Source of the DNA: Clostridioides difficile CD160
Lineage (GTDB): Bacteria; Bacillota; Clostridia; Peptostreptococcales; Peptostreptococcaceae
Length of the DNA stretch: 44,469 nucleotides
Reading direction: 5' to 3'
Assembly: GCF_000449425.2 (NCBI RefSeq)
Contig: NZ_AVHW01000084.1
Location: forward strand, 1 to 44,469
The notes under the pieces were generated by a model. The model did not search any database. It was given only the letters and a program-made list of their open reading frames with translations, and was not told the DNA's origin. Made by a program: the position numbers and the translations under genes. Shown here in pieces: positions 42,230 through 44,469 of this stretch (position 1 is its first letter; the number at the start of each line of letters is the position of its first letter).

Positions 42230-44353
42230 CTATCTATTTATCTTTTCAATCTTACACTTACAACTTCTATATGCAGGGAATCCACTATAAGGGTCAAAAT
42301 TATCACAAATAATGCTATTTACATCAGCTTCTCTGTATCCATGATACATATGTATATTTCTGTATAAGACTCTGTCTGTAACATTAACTTTTACATTTAA
42401 ACTTCCTATTTTAGTAGTTATTTTTATATAATCTCCACTGATAACATCCAATTCTTTTGCATCTAAACTAGAAATATCGCAACTAGCTTCATTTTTTAAT
42501 AGTCTTGAAAGTTTGACATCATGAAGTCTTGAATGTAGTGCATTTGGAATTCTTGCTCCAGATGTCAATAGATGAGTATAATCATTATCTATATCATCAT
42601 TAAATCCTGTATATGTTGGTAGTGCATCTAGTCCAAAATCTTTGTATTTTTCAATAATTACAGATTTCAATTCAAACTTAGATGTACTCGTATCATATCC
42701 ATCTCTTGTATATGAACCCACTATGTATGGTTTAAAATCTTTACATTTTAATGGTAAATCACTTTCTTTAAGTTTGTCCACATCCACACATGTATCTTTG
42801 AACATATGTCTTATACTTACTTCATAACCTGCCTTTAATAAATCATCATCTATCTCCATAACATTTGCTAAATCTGAAAGTATTTCTATGTCTGATTTTG
42901 AATCATATAATGTATCAATGACTTTTTTAGTATATGTAATATATCCACCTGGATAACTCTTACATTCTTCTCTTTCAAAAGATGTACATGCAGGTAAAAG
43001 TATATCTGCATATTTTGATGCGTCTGTCATAAATAAATCTATATTTACAAAAAAATCTACAGTATCTAATGCTTTAAAAAGTCTACCCGAATTAGGAAAC
43101 ATTCTAGCATTTATGCCATGAGAAAATAAAGCTTTTATTTCATATGGTGTTTTTTCTTCTATTTGTCTTGTTAAATCCATCGCTTGAAACTGAGTCACCA
43201 TCTCATTCCATAGAGGAAACCTTTCTCCACCAATTCTTTCATTTATATTTTTAGGTAGAACTTCTTTCACAAACTCTTTTTCTAGTGCCTGAAATCCACC
43301 TAACTTACCAGCAAAGTAATCTTGTTTTGGTATATTACCACCTATTCTATCATAATTACCTGTTATAGCAGATAAAGACATCATTGCTCTATAGTTTTGA
43401 AATCCATTTTGATGATGCACTATTGGAGCTGCGCTTTCATTTATGCAAAACGGACCTTGCGACAACATATCTACTGCCTTTACTATGTCATCCTTAGAAA
43501 CTCCTGTAATCTTACTTACAGTATCTAAATCAAATGACTTTACATATTCTTTATATTCATTAAATCCATGTACATGTTTTTCTATGTATTCTTTATCTAT
43601 TAAATCTCTTTGTATAAATAGATTTGCCATCCCAAGAGCTAAAGCTCCATCAGTCCCAGGTTTAACTCTCAAATGAAGGTCTGCTACTTTTTGAGTTGTT
43701 GGTGTTATTCTAGGGTCTACAATTATAAATTTTACACCTTTTTCTTTTAATTTTGTTAGATTTACACTATTTAAAAATTTAGAGTAGTATGGATTAAATC
43801 CCCACCCTAAGTAAGTCTTTGTATTTTCCATATCTTGCATTGTAAAGTTTCTCCCAGTAGCAACATTTCCAGCCATCTGTGCAGATGTTGAGCATGAGCT
43901 AGATTCTGTACCGTAGTTAGGAGAACCAAATGAAGATGCAAACCTTTGTAAAAACGGTCTATACCATTTTCCATAACCTGTAAAAAATGCCACATGTTTT
44001 GCTCCATAATCACTCTTTATTCTATTTAATCTCTCTCCTATTTCACTATAAGCCTCTTCCCATGATATTGGCTTAAATTTACCTTCACCTCTTTTACCAA
44101 TTCTCTTTAGTGGTGTCTTTATTCTATCTTCTCTATAGATATACTCCCTATTACAAAGACCTTTCGTACATAACAATCCCTTATTCATTGGATGTTCTTT
44201 TGTACCTTCTATTTTTATTATTTTACCATCTTTAACATATGCATCAATTCCACAATGTACTCCTGGAGAACAAATATCACACAAAGTTCTCTTTATTTCT
44301 ATACCAGTTTCTTCACATGGTATTTTAGCTTTAAGCAAGTTACAATTATTCAT
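42230..44353 (-). CDS. Cytosolic molybdopterin oxidoreductase, DMSO-reductase family
   Basis: A 707-residue bis-MGD Mo/W enzyme. The N-terminal 4Fe-4S site is Cys25, 28, 34 and 62 (CX2CX5CX27C, with CSPGVHC) rather than the common CX2CX3C. Cys154 in SSSCSTSAQMA sits where Cys or Sec ligates the metal in formate dehydrogenases and nitrate reductases. Conserved MGD-binding stretches include FIIVDPRITPT, LRVKPGTDGALALGM and, near the C-terminus, HLLTSGARIP. There is no Tat signal. ATG 44353 follows AAAGGAGAG. The reaction is unknown; it could be an oxidoreductase or a non-redox hydratase/transhydroxylase type. Confidence 0.88.
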   Translation of the reverse strand: MNNCNLLKAKIPCEETGIEIKRTLCDICSPGVHCGIDAYVKDGKIIKIEGTKEHPMNKGLLCTKGLCNREYIYREDRIKTPLKRIGKRGEGKFKPISWEEAYSEIGERLNRIKSDYGAKHVAFFTGYGKWYRPFLQRFASSFGSPNYGTESSSCSTSAQMAGNVATGRNFTMQDMENTKTYLGWGFNPYYSKFLNSVNLTKLKEKGVKFIIVDPRITPTTQKVADLHLRVKPGTDGALALGMANLFIQRDLIDKEYIEKHVHGFNEYKEYVKSFDLDTVSKITGVSKDDIVKAVDMLSQGPFCINESAAPIVHHQNGFQNYRAMMSLSAITGNYDRIGGNIPKQDYFAGKLGGFQALEKEFVKEVLPKNINERIGGERFPLWNEMVTQFQAMDLTRQIEEKTPYEIKALFSHGINARMFPNSGRLFKALDTVDFFVNIDLFMTDASKYADILLPACTSFEREECKSYPGGYITYTKKVIDTLYDSKSDIEILSDLANVMEIDDDLLKAGYEVSIRHMFKDTCVDVDKLKESDLPLKCKDFKPYIVGSYTRDGYDTSTSKFELKSVIIEKYKDFGLDALPTYTGFNDDIDNDYTHLLTSGARIPNALHSRLHDVKLSRLLKNEASCDISSLDAKELDVISGDYIKITTKIGSLNVKVNVTDRVLYRNIHMYHGYREADVNSIICDNFDPYSGFPAYRSCKCKIEKINR

Positions 44354-44397
44354 ATCGACACTCTCCTTTCCCAATAATAAATATAATTATTAAACTT

Positions 44398-44426
44398 ATT
44401 ATACATTCTTTTTATTCAAATATCAT
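44398..44426 (-). promoter_or_regulatory. Probable promoter of the Mo-oxidoreductase operon
   Basis: On the minus strand a perfect -10 TATAAT (44398-44403) and -35 ATGATA (44421-44426) with a 17-bp spacer, about 45 bp upstream of the start codon. Confidence 0.45.
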
Positions 44427-44469
44427 ACTTTAAATCCTATATATTATAATATCAAGAATATTTTAATAA

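Noticed and set aside
1-44469. CRISPR arrays, tRNA/rRNA genes and insertion sequences
   Set aside because: No regularly spaced repeats, no cloverleaf or rRNA-like segments and no transposase-like frames were seen when reading the intergenic regions.

Overview
The window is AT-rich (visibly about 70% A+T), gene-dense, low-GC Firmicute DNA. The gene content points to a strict anaerobe of the Peptostreptococcaceae, most likely Clostridioides difficile or a close relative. The grounds are [FeFe]-hydrogenase maturases, a class I hybrid-cluster protein, 2-hydroxyacid dehydrogenases of the type used in amino-acid fermentation, a corrinoid methyltransferase cluster and strong Shine-Dalgarno sites with frequent TTG/GTG starts. 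The species name is an inference from gene content and recall, not a search result. No rRNA, tRNA, CRISPR array or intact insertion sequence was seen.

Left part (1-12.5 kb), mostly housekeeping. An M42 aminopeptidase gene is followed by a four-gene operon for [FeFe]-hydrogenase assembly (TM1266-type regulator, hydF, hydE, hydG) and a small orphan membrane protein. A leftward run then carries a class III aminotransferase, a CmpB-type membrane protein, a VanZ-family protein with five phased TTAA boxes upstream, a small membrane protein, a GNAT acetyltransferase, an AlaX-type alanyl-tRNA editing protein and a 121-residue protein made of two tandem copies of one unit.

Middle part (12.5-23.9 kb). 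Two tandem L-2-hydroxyacid dehydrogenase paralogues differ mainly in the substrate loop. Next come an XRE regulator with a dead IrrE-type peptidase motif, a fused MsrA-MsrB, a patatin-like lipase, and the nitrosative-stress unit hcp plus an Fe-S partner, divergent from an HcpR-type Crp/Fnr regulator with a perfect palindrome at its promoter. A DAACS/SDF symporter gene follows, interrupted by a single in-frame TGA.

Right part (23.9-44.4 kb). Every gene runs leftward in what looks like a metabolic island: a molybdopterin oxidoreductase with a four-cluster ferredoxin subunit; an SsuABC/TauABC-type importer; a corrinoid methyl-transfer module (four URO-D/MtaA-family proteins, one B12-binding protein, one ASKHA corrinoid activase); a MetQNI importer 30 bp behind the last methyltransferase; and two polar amino-acid importer sets sharing one ATPase, with an M20 amidohydrolase. 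No MtaB- or MttB-type first methyltransferase is present, so a URO-D protein probably takes the methyl group from the unknown substrate.

The most notable unlabelled signal is a repeated regulatory layout. Three transport units (SDF symporter, amino-acid importer/M20 unit, SsuABC-like importer) each carry two ATAG-N7-CTAT-type dyads with centres exactly 31 bp apart, just upstream of a plausible -35. This looks like a LysR-type regulon and resembles the Met-box of MetR/MtaR regulators. It ties the island to sulfur/methyl compound acquisition. Other points of interest are a probable ATT start codon in one methyltransferase and the TGA-interrupted symporter with a hairpin just after the TGA.
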